Notes under the pieces: model-generated
The model's input: the letters and a program-made list of their open reading frames with translations, nothing else
The model's database searches: none
What the model was told of the DNA's origin: nothing
Translations under genes and position numbers: made by a program
Source of the DNA: Blastobasis lacticolella
Lineage: Eukaryota > Arthropoda > Insecta > Lepidoptera > Blastobasidae
NCBI GenBank assembly: GCA_905147135.1
Contig: LR990059.1
Span: 15,523,001 to 15,587,000, forward strand
DNA length: 64,000 nucleotides
Direction: 5' to 3'
Part shown: positions 30,513 to 42,216 of the stretch, piece by piece
Position numbering within the stretch: position 1 is the stretch's first letter
Layout: each line of letters begins with the position of its first letter

Positions 30513-31985
30513 TTTTTTTATATTATACAAGACAGGCATTTGACCACCATCTCACCTGTTAGTAAGTGACGATGTGGCCGAAGATGGTGCATGCCCGTCT
30601 TGGAACAGCCTGTCCACTCCAGCCTTGAAGGCATCCAGATTATATTGATCAGGAAACACACTCGCCGGCAACGCGTTCCACTCCTTAGCCGTACGCATTA
30701 TAAAAGTCGAGCCAAAGCGGTTCGTGCGGATAGCTGGAATATCCACGGCATAAAGATGAACCGCTCGCTCAGATCGCGTCTCCCGATGGCGGAAAGGGGC
30801 CGGCGGAATGAGGTCGTGCAGCTGCTTCGCACACTCTCCGAAATGTAACCTGTAGATAACCGACAGTCGCGCAACCCTACGCCGATGGTCGAGGCTCTGC
30901 AGCCTAGCTTCAGTCAACTACGGGTCACAAATTATCTTCTTTGCACGTTTTTCCCCCAAAACCAAAGCTGCCAGTTGATATTTGGCTGATCCATCCCAGA
31001 GGTGACAGCAATACTCCATGCAGGATCGGACTTGCGCTTGATATGACTGAAGCAACTGCTCTGCAGTGAAGTACCGCCTAACCTTCGACAGGACACCAAG
31101 TTTTTTTGCTGCAGTTTTTGCCTTGGATTCGATTTACTGGCCGAAGTTGAGATTTGTAGATAGTTCATCCCCAAGAAGTTGTAGGTTGCGTTGCCACCAA
31201 ATTGGCTTCACCCCAATCAGAGACTACCTTGAGATCTTTGTCCAAACGATCAATCATAGCCTCACGACAAGACTGAATATCGTCCCTGTTGGCTTTTGCC
31301 TCTGACAGATATCTATCCGTTACTATGCTGTCGTCTGCGTACCCAAAGGTACCTGGTACAAGCAGATTGTTAATATGCAGCAGGATAAAGTCGCGGACAG
31401 TACTGATCCCTGAGGAACTGCCGCATCGATAGCTTGAAGATTAGAGGAGTAGCCATCGATAACTACACGGATTGAACGTCCACTCAGAAAATCCGACAAA
31501 AGCCAACAGGAATACCAAATGAAGGAAGCCTGCTTAGAAGGCCCGCATACCAAATCCTGTCAAAGGCCTTGGAGATATCAAGAGACACAGCAAGGGCCTC
31601 GCCATGTCTCTTACTGGCCTCGCTCCAGAAATGTGTGGCATACACCAGAAGGTCCCCAGTAGACCGACCACGGCGGAATTCGTACTGGTGGTCGCTGAGG
31701 AGATCGTTACCTTCAAGATGCGCAAGGAGTTTGATGTTCAGTGCACGTTCCAGAGTATAGAAGAAAGAATCTTACAGAGTATAGAAGTGACTGAAATAGG
31801 GCGGTAGTTGGCAGGGTCGGCGTGACTGCCTTTTTTGAGCACGGGCTGCACATTGGCAAGCTTCCATGACCTGGGTACAATGCCAGTCTCAAGTGAGAGG
31901 CGATACAGGCGCGTGAGAACAGGAGACAACTCAGGGGCACAACTCAGGTTGGTTGGATTAGTCATCAGAGACAGTCGAAGATACG
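30513..31985 (-). mobile_element. CR1/Jockey-superfamily LINE, ORF2 remnant
   Basis: From right to left on the minus strand: RT motifs PRSWKLANVQPVLKKGS and ADPANYRPISVTSILCKI, then LAVSLDISKAFDRIWYAGLL (first catalytic Asp region), then AAVPQGSVLS, and the C-terminus HFGECAKQLHDLIPPAPF, FIMRTAKEWNALPASVFP and QYNLDAFKAGVDRLF with a stop at 30552. Frameshifts and stops break it into at least four pieces. The 5' ORF1 and endonuclease are missing. Confidence 0.85.
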
Positions 31986-31989
31986 ACTG

Positions 31990-32970
31990 AAGTATTTTAT
32001 AGATAGACCAACGTTTTGTGGGTCTCCTAAATGCTACAAAGTGGATTTTTTTGTACTCGATGACGTAGGATAACTTACGGCGCTCTTACAGTCTAGTACA
32101 GTCCTAAGCGCAACCTAATAGAGTCCTGTCCCTGTCACGCCATGATTACACAGTGACGGCAAAGGACGTGGTGGAGCATATCCGCTTATAAGTGACGGCC
32201 CAGCCATCCATCCATTTAGAAGCGTTTTTAAGATGTTTGTGGTTCCGTATAAAAACTATCTATTCTTCCGAGTACTGTAGGGTCTTGCCCTGATATATGT
32301 ACTTACAGGTATTTGAATTTCTTTTCAAACAAATGTTCAGGTTCTTGAAGCATTTATTTTCAATTTTAATGAAATTTTCAGTTTTAGGTCTTTGGGTTTG
32401 ATCCTACAGGTTTTAATGACTTTCCAATTCATTATATGTATTATGTTCTGAAGAGAGAGGAAACTATGTTTGTTTTGAAACGACCATTACTCCTAAATGG
32501 TTAACGAATATGTATTTCTTGACGTACCTTCTTGTTTTGTTAATTAATTTCCTTTTGGCCTTGAATAAGTTCTGTATCATTTTTAATAATATCTTGGCAT
32601 ATAAATAGTGTTTTTACGTTGTTGTGAAGTTTTCAAGCAGTGACGAACCATAGATCGATGCCATGATGGCGAAGATTTTATTTCTATTTGCTGCCTACGA
32701 AAAAGACTGATGTCTGGGAGTCTGAAGTTTGGATGTGAAAAAAGTGGAAGGATTTTCCATGTTATTTTGCAAAATGAATATTATTTGAAGAAAATTATCC
32801 CAGTCTTCGTTAACTAGAAGGTGGAACAGTATTATAACGCGGCAGAAGCTATTTTCTCAAACTAACCACTGGCTAATGACCACTTGTCATACCAGGTACG
32901 TTCCAGTCTCCGCTAGGAGTTTTTTTTCCGCATGGTACCAGTCAAGTGACTAGTTCGAGTCGACGGTGCC
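31990..32970. other. AT-rich non-coding stretch
   Basis: I see no exon, RNA gene or recognisable repeat. Confidence 0.35.
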
Positions 32971-32974
32971 ACTG

Positions 32975-33066
32975 TATACTATTTATATTGATTGTATATT
33001 GATATTCATAAGTGTTGTAAAACCCAAATTGAATAAAAATTATTTGATTTGATTGATTTGATTAAC
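32975..33066 (+). mobile_element. LINE 3' tail with AATAAA and (TTTGAT)n
   Basis: 'gttgtaaaacccaaattgaa' leads into taaaaattatttgatttgat and further ttgattt units. This is a common end of insect non-LTR elements. Confidence 0.5.
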
Positions 33067-33359
33067 GTAGTCGTCTAGTCAGTCTGCAAATGGTACTTTT
33101 CGGCTTGCATAAACGAAATTCAAGTGAATTCAGTGATCCGCCTGGACTAAGGTTATGTGGAGTAGACTCATTTTGGAACTTTTGTGCTTTACATAGACAA
33201 TTTTTTAAATTCATTGTACGTAGCTAGTTTCCGGACTGAAAGAATTAGAACCCATTACCCTGAATCTTTGTGTTTTCTTTATTAACTGAATCTGGCACTG
33301 TACGTGGGACAGTGTTACGTTACAATAATGGAGATGCTCGTTATAATGGCCGAACGAAT

Positions 33360-33620
33360 GTCATATGGAGTATTGTTCCCATCTTTTGGCCGACGAAACT
33401 GCTGACCTGCTTAATCCTCTGGACTCTGTACAGAAGCGCGCCTTACGAATTGTTGACAATTACATACTAACAAACAAGTTAGAACCACTGGCTAACCGAA
33501 GGGACTTTGGCTCCCTGTGTGTGTTCTATCGGCTGTACAATGGGGAGTGTTCTTAGAGGAACTTTTTAACCTGGTGCCCACAGTACAATTCCACCATCGC
33601 ACTACGTAGAAAGTAGTAGT
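33360..33620 (+). mobile_element. LINE ORF2 C-terminal fragment
   Basis: The frame reads LNPLDSVQKRALRIVDN and LEPLANRRDFGSLCVFYRLYNGECS in pieces, then LVPTVQFHHRTT. This is the Jockey/CR1 C-terminal region (I..VQ+RA.R+V, L..RR...L..FY+...GEC). It is disrupted. Confidence 0.7.
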
Positions 33621-33821
33621 AAGTTTAGGTACACAGAAAGCATCACTTGCTTTCTCTTGAGCAGTAGAGAGAGATCACCGATTTAGTTTTCCTGTTAAAA
33701 TTTGCGCAATTGCTCGATTGTCCTGATAGCTGTCGCTTTTATCAAAATTTATTCCTTGAATGGTGTTGAGGTTATACGTACCTATCAGCCTGGAGATTGC
33801 ATCCATCAATTACAGGCTCAA

Positions 33822-34000
33822 TGAAAATGAAATGAAAATGAAAATGAAAAAGTATTTATTGAATTAGGATTACGTTAATTAATCTCTTTTCAAACGTCAA
33901 AAATCTAATGGAAAGCAAAGGGAAAGTTAAGCGAGCTCATCCAGGTAGGGGGCGACGCATGCAGACCGATCAGCGCGCACAAGCGCTCACTCCGGCAATT
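33822..34000 (+). repeat. ATGAAA-rich microsatellite and dispersed repeat G
   Basis: Units of atgaaa and aatgaaa at 33822-33852 are followed at 33905-33990 by 'gggaaagttaagcgagctca', a second copy of the sequence at 16930-17010. Confidence 0.45.
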
Positions 34001-34317
34001 CGTACATTTGTCGTACTGTACTTGATTTGGATTTGTTCAACACTAGCGCTGCGCCAGCAAGGAGATTAATAAATCCAGAAGTATTTTAGTAGTGGGCGTT
34101 CTGTAGTTTTTAAATAACGAAAGGATCATCTGTCATGTTAAATTAGTTAAGCGCGCAAAGTAATATTTGTTGTGTTGTATAATCTTTACTTTGATATGTA
34201 TTGGTGGAGATTTATAATTGGCTTTCTATTATATAACTATTGAATTTCGAGGCTGCTGGTCATTCTCAAAATCGTATAATTAAAATAAATAGGAGGAAGG
34301 AAGCACGTCAGCGAACT

Positions 34318-34890
34318 GCACACTAAGCATCCATGTCGGCCTTGGCGTGAGAGATATCGCACATAATAGACTTTGTTTTAGTCACAGTTTGGTCACGTGC
34401 TGCGTAAGCCCCAGGGAGGCATGAAAAATAGGTGCCTAAACCTGCCAGTATAATTAACGAGGTTCCGAGGGAGACCCAAGAAGGATAGCTCGACGTCGCT
34501 GAGTCAGGTGCGAGAGCCAACGGCTTACGACGAGATGATGCCGAGGACCTGACAAACGAGTTTCCTTAGTCCGGAAAATAGGCAGCAGCGTTTTCCATTG
34601 TTGCAAACCCGCCTGCCAAACGTGGAGATTATGGCAATAACCCTTTCATGGGAGAGGCCCTAAGTCCTGCAGTGGACTGTGATGATGAGGTGGTGAACAG
34701 ATGTTTTGCACTTTTCCCATATTCAGAATCAAAGTTTTCAGATTATTCTAGCCAACAATCCCCATCTCACACTGACCAATCAATCTTTGACAGGCTTTCG
34801 GCTTCTAGAGTTTCGGTGAAATGGAGGAAGTAGAGCAGGACAGTAGACCTTGGCAGAAGCCAGGATCTTTCGAGGTTTATGTTGATAATG
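34318..34890 (+). mobile_element. RTE-clade LINE 3' part, interrupted by family D
   Basis: 'ggtcacgtgctgcgtaagcc', 'ataggtgcctaaacctgcca', 'aggttccgagggagacccaa', 'gcgagagccaacggcttacg' and 'gacctt ggcagaagccagga' form the RTE 3' coding end. A family D fragment ('gccaaacgtggagattatgg', 'cctaagtcctgcagtggact') occupies about 34576-34692. Confidence 0.7.
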
Positions 34891-35385
34891 ATCATTATAA
34901 AAATATGTACCTATCTGATTTCTTATATGATTCTTGCTCACATAGCCAACTCTCTACGGGTAGAAGCAGTAAAATTATTATACTATTGGACGATTTCTAG
35001 TGCATAACAAGCATCCTCAGAGCTGTTATTAGGAATATTATTGTGTACATATTTTGTTATTGAACAAGTAATTATACCTATATTATATCAACTGGATGTA
35101 ATAATAGTTTGGATAGTCAATTATAGTTAAATGTAGCTTCTCTACGTAAATGGATTCATGTATTTCTTATGATATTTACTTACTTATTTAAATTATATGT
35201 CAGATACAATATAATTTTGCGTATGTCAACCACATAACTGCATGAGACAACGTGAAACAAGTTGCTGGACATCATGTCTCGCCTATACGTACCTTATTAT
35301 TGTAAACATAAACTTCACTTTGGAAAACTCACACTAATGCTCCATTGCACTGAACTTATTCGATTCTTAAATTATCACCTTTAGA
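34891..35385. other. AT-rich stretch, nothing recognised
   Basis: No exon, repeat or RNA gene is apparent. Confidence 0.35.
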
Positions 35386-35389
35386 TATG

Positions 35390-35520
35390 CCTAAGCCTTT
35401 AGGCGTCCCAAAATCGGTGTCATAAAGTTAGAGTGACTCAGCGAGTTTTCGCTTAAGTTTAGGAATATCTTAAATCAATTTAAGCGTTGCCTAAAGTCTA
35501 GTGCAATCGGGTATAAGTAT
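35390..35520. mobile_element. Dispersed repeat L, copy 1
   Basis: 'aaaatcggtgtcataaagtt' and 'gagtgactcagcgagttttc' followed by a 'ggaatatcttaaatcaattt' block. Copies lie around 36830-36890 and, reversed, at 63836-63995. The ends look inverted relative to each other ('gattgccctaaacttagg' type). Confidence 0.5.
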
Positions 35521-35619
35521 AGGCTTCGTAGAGAGTGTGTGTAGATACGAAGCCGAAACTAGCCAATGACTATTCACCTTCGACTTGTGTACAGATCACC
35601 AAATGCTGTGCACTGACAT

Positions 35620-35808
35620 TTTAACTACCTGGAGAGGTTTTCCCTGGAGAGTGCAACATGGAGTTCTTCACCCCTGATAAGGTTTTAACGGGGTCGGCAA
35701 CGTGGGTTATGCTCCTGGTATTGCAAATGTGTATAGGCTGCGGTGACTGCTTACCGTCAGGTAGGCCGTAAGTTTGTTTGCCACCTTAGTGGTATAAAAA
35801 CAGCAAAA
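35620..35808 (+). mobile_element. CR1/Jockey-type LINE 3' end fragment
   Basis: 'ctggagaggttttccctgga', 'gagtgcaacatggagttctt', 'acggggtcggcaacgtgggt' and 'ccaccttagtggtataaaaa'. It is a further member of the 57145-57392 family. Confidence 0.75.
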
Positions 35809-35876
35809 AAAAGTTTGTCGCCATCGCATTAAAATGTATCGCACGCGCTGGTTGAGCCTGTTGTTCTTGTTAGCTA

Positions 35877-36069
35877 TCTGTCAAATTTAGTTCCTTTGTC
35901 ATCCGCGAAGAGCAATACTAAATGACAACTAGCCTAACTCTATACCCGGGGCCAGATTCGATTGATCACGGATGATAAAGGAACTTTTGACAGACAGTCA
36001 ACAATATTAACTCACAATATAAACAATGACAAGGATGCCATAATCTCAAAGCAATCTTATCTGGCCCCG
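35877..36069. repeat. Two interlocking inverted repeats
   Basis: Arms 35877-35909 and 35964-35993 (tctgtcaaatttagttcctt against aaggaacttttgacaga, with further pairing to 'catccg') overlap a second pair, cccggggccagat at 35946-35958 and atctggccccgag at 36058-36070. It may be a nested pair of MITE insertions. Confidence 0.6.
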
Positions 36070-36559
36070 AGCCTACCTACAGCTAGGATCAAGAATCAAA
36101 TGTTATACTCCCTCTACGACCTACAGAGACACCATAGAGTATAGACACTGACAAACGAATGACATCTCAACTTCGCAGCCTTCCTAATTTTACCATTTCA
36201 CAGAAAAGTTGGTGGCACTCTACCGCCGATCGCCTGTCACGGGCCGTATCGCGGAAGGCACGACAAATGCACCGGTGACCACATTTACATAAACATGGCA
36301 GACAAACTGCCCTGCGCGGGTGATGCATAAATCTTTTAGAACAGCTGTGGCGTTTCTAATTAGACTGGTCGGTTCGCCCTGCCACCTTGGGGCTACTGTG
36401 TACAGTACAAGATGGTTGGCACTTCGGGTAGATTCGGTTTCGGTCGGGTTTTAAGACAGAGACAATGCTCTATGATGCCGAACTAGCCAATGCACATTTA
36501 TCGCCGATATCTTACCTGGTACTCATACAAGTGGTGGAACTATACCCACTTAGGTGACA

Positions 36560-36900
36560 TTTAAGTATTCCTTAACATTTTTATACCCTTATATATATAA
36601 ATTCCTTATACCTTAAGATATTCCTAAGCAGTTATGCGCTTATTACTTTTGGCAAATTTAGTCGTCTAAATTCAGAAGCAGAAGCCTTTTGAAAAGCGAA
36701 GCAACGCGTAACATAATAAGTTAGTGATACAAAAATTGACTAAGGTTGATAAGTCATATGAGTAATACATTTTACTTAGATTTGTTCTCACATTTTTGTT
36801 TCTGAATTTAGACAAGCACATTAGGCGGCATAAAATCGGTGTCATAAAGTTAAGAATGACTTATCGAGTTTAGTTGGTGTTGACGCAATGCTTTTTCTTG
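36560..36900. mobile_element. Repeat L copy 2 with a nested MITE
   Basis: Repeat L sequence ('aagatattcctaagcagtta' on the left, 'aaaatcggtgtcataaagtt' on the right) is split by the family J element at 36664-36813. Confidence 0.5.
36664..36813. mobile_element. MITE family J, complete copy
   Basis: About 150 bp with terminal inverted repeats gtctaaattcagaa / ttctgaatttagac. The interior has 'cgaagcaacgcgtaacataa'. Related copies lie at 26150-26295 and 58990-59122. It is non-coding. Confidence 0.7.
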
Positions 36901-36916
36901 TAAGGATTTTTTTTTT

Positions 36917-37157
36917 ATCGTTGACAAATTTACACAGCGCCATCTAGCCCCAAAGTAAGCAAAGCTTATATTAGGGGTGCTAGATAACTGATAAACTACT
37001 TATATACTTTTAAATACATACTTATTATACATAGAACAACCAGACCCGTAACAGAAATAAAAATTCATAATTTCAATTTCTGCCCGGCCGGGAATCGAAC
37101 CCGGGACCTCTTGCGTGGCAGACCGGCATGTTGACCACTGAACCACTCAGGTTTTCG
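36917..37157 (-). mobile_element. SINE-B, full length, tRNA-Gly(GCC)-derived
   Basis: The reverse strand begins with a tRNA-Gly-like head (tggttcagtggtcaacat, anticodon region tctgccacgcaag, B box ggttcgattcc) and ends 'cgctgtgtaaatttgtcaac'. It is the opposite orientation of the copy at 41976-42216. It is a SINE rather than a functional tRNA gene because the body continues about 165 bp and the acceptor stem is unpaired. Confidence 0.9.
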
Positions 37158-37322
37158 TATTTTAAATACTTATGTTTAGTATAATCGGGCAAATATTGCT
37201 GCTTAGATTTTTAAGTTAAGAGTAATAGAAGCGTGAATACTGTCACTTTTGTGTATACTGGCAACAAACGAATTGACAGGCCACCTAATAGAAAATGGTA
37301 ACTGCCGCTCATTAAGCCACAA

Positions 37323-37930
37323 TTAATCAATCAATCAATCAAATACATTTATTGTGACACACAGGTTATACATTAAATGCAGGTCTTATATAAATAGAGA
37401 TTAGAGCGCTGTGGTCTACCTTTAGGCATACAATATAAAATTAGAGTAGGTACACTTATTTAATTATCACAAATAAATCATTAAAATAAAATAGAACAAA
37501 AAAGAAATGTCAGAAATTATCATTAATTAAATACTTAACATGTCAATAAAATTCAATTAAAACGAAGTGAGTCATTAAAAAATTCTCCTAAGCTGTAGTA
37601 ACTTTTATCAATTAAGTAGTCAAAAAGCTTAGTTTTAAACATTTTTATATCCTTGTTATGTGCCCTAATACTATGCAGGCAATTTATTATATATTTTAGG
37701 TGCCATAGTAAGAACACTCTTCATACATAGCGTGGTTCTTTGCGGCTCCAGACACAACTGATCACAGCGTCGTGCTCGCTGAACAAATGAGAAACGATTA
37801 AAGTGCCGTATTACAAAAACTGCGGATTCAAAAATGTATAGCGATGGTAGAGTCAGAAGTTTGAGTTGCTTGAAATAAGGTCTGCAGCTTTCCATTCTTT
37901 TTATGCCCGTTATTGCTCTTACGCATCTTT
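37323..37930 (-). mobile_element. CR1/L2-like LINE C-terminus and 3' UTR
   Basis: The minus frame at 37671-37895 reads MESCRPYFKQLKLLTLPSLY, IFESAVFVIRHFNRFSF, QRTTLCMKSVLTMAPKIYNKLPA. This is the LINE C-terminal pattern (SCRPLFK.L.ILT.P.LYI.E...IYN+LP). The 3' UTR extends left and ends in a (TTGA)n tail near 37323. Confidence 0.75.
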
Positions 37931-38099
37931 TTTAATATTCATATTCATTAGGATATGTAGGTATCAAAGTCTAGAATTGGAGGTGCTCTGGCGCTAGAAG
38001 GCTAAACTGACATCCCTGACAAGCTAAATCTAGCGACAGTTTCTTACCCATAAAAATACCGTCACAGGGCCCTAAACTATTTAACTAGTCCTGGCCCTT

Positions 38100-38570
38100 T
38101 TGTTTTGCGCAGGGAAAAGCATTACGCATTCACATTTTTTGGGGACGGAGTGGGGTATGTGGGACTTCTGCCGGTAACAAAGCTCCCGGCAGTCTACCTA
38201 ATAAAACCCTGCGGTTCTCCCTCATCGCTTGAGTCAGCTTAGCGCGACACCAGGGCCCCTCTGGCAAGTACTCATCTACCCGGCGAGCACGACAGGCTTC
38301 CCTACTTGGCGGGGGAGCAGCGGGAATAGCCGAGAGGAACAGGCTTTTCCCATTCATCAGAGGCAGAGGCCCCACACCTGTCGCCGGTCGGCTTTATCAA
38401 CCTCGTCAACCCAAAGCACCGTACAAAGAACGCTTCCTCTGTTTTGGTGCCCATGGTACAACCGCGAGACACTGCTAGCCGTTCCACCTCGGCTTCACAT
38501 GAGTGGAATTTGGATTCATCATCTTCATCATCATCTTGTCGTTATGTCCCGGTTTAGATCCCCAATTTAG
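38100..38570 (-). other. GC-rich stretch, possibly transposon-derived
   Basis: Minus and plus frames are open for 60-113 codons (e.g. ENRRVLLGRLPGALLP on minus), but no domain is recognised. Composition differs from the flanks, which suggests a decayed LINE ORF1 or other element. A short (atc)n run lies at 38515-38535. Confidence 0.3.
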
Positions 38571-38898
38571 ATTTTCCGATGCTGTGTAATCCTGGTTGTG
38601 GTTGGGGTTATCGGGGTAAAAAGTAGCATATGTTACTTACGTCACCGCTTACAAACCGGACAGTAAACGCGTTTGCGTTGTGCCCGTATAGTCAGTGCTT
38701 AACCACTGGACAAAAAACGTGCAGTCGATCCTATTGGCGCCGTGTGCACCGCGGCGACTGTGTGGGAGCGATACGATTAATGTGCGGGGACTATGCCGGC
38801 GCTGCGCGTTTGTTTAAATCATGAAAAATAGCTTTCTGTCATTAGTATAAGAATTGCATATATATTGGGACAAACGGTGCAGAAATCATGTACGTCTT

Positions 38899-39154
38899 GT
38901 AGAGCTCGTCTAATCTAAAATGACGCGCCCCACTATCGCATTAACGCACACAAGCAAGTTTAAAATATGGACGCAGTACATATACAAATGCCGTTGTAAT
39001 TGGTCATTCAGTTGCCGGTGTAATTCAAACGTCGAAGCACGCGTCGTTCATTGGCTCCCACACAGATGAAGTGTCGTTATCAATATTTGCACTCACACAT
39101 CGAAATCAACTACTAAGTAGTGGGGCGCGTCATCTTAGACTAGACGAGCTCTAC
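38899..39154. mobile_element. MITE M with 37-bp terminal inverted repeats
   Basis: Left 38899-38935 and right 39118-39154 are inverted copies (gtagagctcgtctaatctaa, then aatgacgcgccccacta) differing at 2 of 37 positions. The 182-bp interior is non-coding. TACGT occurs a few bases outside each end and might be a target duplication. No second copy is in the window. Confidence 0.88.
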
Positions 39155-39654
39155 GGTTCTTACGTGTGGTTTTGTTTGGAAACCTTTCCAAATCTTGTCC
39201 TCTAGCGATACGCAATGTCTCAAGAATGGCCGCATGAACTTAATAAACTTAAAAAAAATGATAAAAGAGATTAGATATCCGAGGCTTCGTATTTTGCTCA
39301 TACCATGTTCTAATCATTTTCATTTGTTGTACTGAAAAACTTGACAGACAGAATTATCAAAAATAGCTCTCGTTGATGTCTTTTGTACTACATGGGTGAA
39401 TCTGCAATATAAAAGAGTTCAACGCGGTACTTATCATTTACAAAGTTATTAAAGTGTTCTTTTGCATACAGATGTCATGTCCGCATAAAACTTCGCATAC
39501 TGGGTGTGTACTCAATCCATACTTTCATTCGTAACCAGCACAACACATCAAAAGTGCGACCGACCTAATGCTCTTTGGGAACTTTTGGATAAATTAATCT
39601 ACATAACGCTCGATATATCACATTCGTGTCTACTACTTCATCAGGCAATGCTTT

Positions 39655-40075
39655 GAGAACAGGATATACTGCTCTGCTGCCTTTTTGGATGTGCTGCAGG
39701 CTTTTGATCGTGTTTGGCACAGGAGACTGCTGTACAAAATTAAAGTAAAACTACCACACTCGGCATTTCACGTCCTGGAATACTACATCTCTGATAGACT
39801 ATTCCAAGTCGAATCCTCAGAATCGATCTCCGTCCACCTTATTCCCAATCCAGGCTGGTGTTCCGCAGGGATCTGTTCTTGTACAATCTTTACACATCGG
39901 ACCTGCCAGCCTCTGATAAAGTAATTGCAACTAATGTCGATGACATTTCTCTTTTGGCTGTGGAGAATGATCCTGCGAAAGCGGCTGCTGGACGGTACCT
40001 CAGATTGGCTTACAAAATGGCGTATACGAGCAAGTGCACAGAAGTCCAGTCACATTACTGTTAGACTAAGGAAAG
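39655..40075 (+). mobile_element. Jockey-clade reverse transcriptase remnant
   Basis: The frame reads AAFLDVLQAFDRVWHRRLLYKIK (the F-D-x-V-W-H motif), then ISDRLFQVES, then, after a frameshift, LYNLYTSDLPASDKVIATNV and DDISLLAVENDP. The catalytic [YF]ADD is altered to NVDD. It is 5' and 3' truncated. Confidence 0.82.
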
Positions 40076-40097
40076 ATGAATGTCCTGTGTAGCATGT

Positions 40098-40199
40098 TCA
40101 ACTAATATCCCATATATTTGATATGGACTCATTCATGCTATACCGAAGGGCAACCGGGTTGTCATTGGTCGGCCGCCACATCTAAGGGATATTAGTTGA
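40098..40199. repeat. Short element with 14-bp inverted ends
   Basis: tcaactaatatccc (40098-40111) and gggatattagttga (40186-40199) are perfect inverted repeats, spaced 74 bp. It could be a small MITE within old LINE sequence. Confidence 0.6.
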
Positions 40200-41970
40200 C
40201 CGTGGCAAGGCTGAGAAGGGCTCTTTTCATACTGATCTCTTTGGATCAAATAATGGATGCGAGTCTACCGTACTGCAGTACTTATACTTGTTCAGTATCT
40301 ACTCATAACTGTATAATCTAATGAAGTAGGTAATTGGGCTGGGCTTGGCTGCTGGGCTATGACATCTAAACAGGTAGACTAGTTTTTGTAATGACATAGG
40401 TACATATTGAAATAAATTATTTATATTATTTTTTCTTGTAATTTAAATGTAAAGGTTATAATTGTACAATGTAAACAAAGTTTTAATATTATTATGATTA
40501 TATTGTAAGCTGATAACAAACACTGTTTGTAATTTTATTCTATGGGTTCTATGGTGTCTGAAATAAATGAATTTAATTTATTTTTTATTTAAATCTAGCT
40601 TCTTTCATAATGCTTTGTTTTACCATAATCATTATCATGAAGACCACAAAACAGTCACAAGTTATAGTACCTATAGTAGCGAACAGCACGGTGCTTTGAA
40701 AATTTGAAAATTATTAAAAAAGAGGGCATCTTTTAAAAAGTATCTATTATATGAATTTTTTAAATCAATTCCAAATTCAAACGCACATGTTGCACCACCA
40801 ACGGCGCAAGCGCACGCAACAACCGATAAATCACTCATGCTCTTTGTTGTGACAGCCCTTGACGCTCAGATACAAATTTCACTCAAATCAGCATTTTATT
40901 TAGAAGCCAAAAGGTATTTATTCGCTTGACAAAGTTTCAAGTACTGTTCTGCAGCTTGTTGTGTGGTCTTCAGGTCCTGTTATAGAAGAAACTGCAGCTT
41001 GAGATGCCCTTTTTATTTTCATCTAACTTAAAGGCTGTCGCTTGAAAAATAACTGATCTGCTGAACAATTTGCGATGAAATAAAACCGACAGTTTACCCT
41101 AGTGTTTGAGCTTCAGAACTGCGCTAGAAGTACCCATGTAAGTAAGTGTACAATCATCATTTCAGCTCGCTGTGCACGCTCAATCATGTGTTTTGGCCGT
41201 TACCCCAGCTTTAAAGCACAAAAATGACAAAATTTAGAACTCGCTTAGCTCGCTTTTGGTTTCGGTTTCTTACCAAGAGCTAAATTCCAAATATTCCGAG
41301 CTCATTGCAATCGCTTATTCATTGAGTTGCGATACTTTTATGAGGTTAACCCGTGCTGTTAAGGATCAAAATGTCAAAAATTTCGTGATCGCTCCGATCG
41401 CTTTATTCATTAATTAAGGTTATTTTTATTACGAGCGAAAAAATGTCAAAAATGTCAAAAATGTCGAGCTCACTCCACAAGTGAATGAATGGGCGACCTC
41501 GCTCATATATTAACTTGCTACTTACATTTAAGTTATTTTTATTATGTCTACCCCAGCATCTAAGTGACAAACTGTCATTTGTAATAAATGTATTCATTCT
41601 TTCTCTCTTTCTTTCTTTAAAATTTGGAGCTCGCACCGCTTGCTCAAACATTGATTTAAGTTACGTTTGTTACAATTGGCCTAGATCAAAAATCAATTCT
41701 GTATTTTTATTCTGCCGTAAAAAGTGGAAACGGGCCACGACGGCATATTATTAAAAAAAGCCGCAAATGAAACTAATTGGCGATCCATGTGCGAATGAAA
41801 CGATTATATTTTATTGTTATCGTTTCTGGCGTGTTTAATTGTCATGTGTGTTGTTTTATAATAGGTTTCTTTCGGTGTAAGTATGTACTACATGTCTACA
41901 TTCTAATTACCTACAATAATTTTGTTTATATTGTAATTTTTAAATTTCACTTAGATACCTAATTTCACTT
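40200..41970. other. AT-rich non-coding stretch
   Basis: No gene is seen. It contains AATAAA-rich sequence (40400-40590) that may be a retroelement 3' end and a short tandem run of atgtcaaaa units at 41442-41466. Several 'gctcgc' words around 41240-41640 hint at an old low-copy repeat. Confidence 0.35.
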
Positions 41971-41975
41971 TGACG

Positions 41976-42216
41976 ACCTGAGTGGTTCAGTGGTCAACAT
42001 GCCGGTCTGCCACGCAAGAGGTCCCGGGTTCGATTCCCGGCCGGGCAGAAACTGAAATGATGAATTTTAATTTCTGTTACGGGTCTGGGTGTTCTATGTA
42101 TAATTAGTATGTATTTAAAAGTATATAAGTAGTTTATCAGTTATCCAGCACCCATAACACAAGCTTTGCTTACTTTGGGGCTAGATGGCGTTGTGTGAAT
42201 TTGTCCACGATTATTT
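41976..42216 (+). mobile_element. SINE-B, full length, tRNA-Gly(GCC)-derived
   Basis: The head cctgagtggttcagtggtc (A box), gccggtctgccacgcaag (GCC anticodon region) and cgggttcgattcccggc (B box) closely follow tRNA-Gly. The body has 'tgttacgggtctgggtgttc', 'agtagtttatcagttatcca' and ends 'gatggcgttgtgtgaatttg'. It pairs in inverted orientation with 36917-37157. Confidence 0.92.

Noticed and set aside
41976..42050. Apparent tRNA-Gly(GCC) gene
   Set aside because: The acceptor stem does not pair and the sequence continues into a repeated body, so it is a SINE head.
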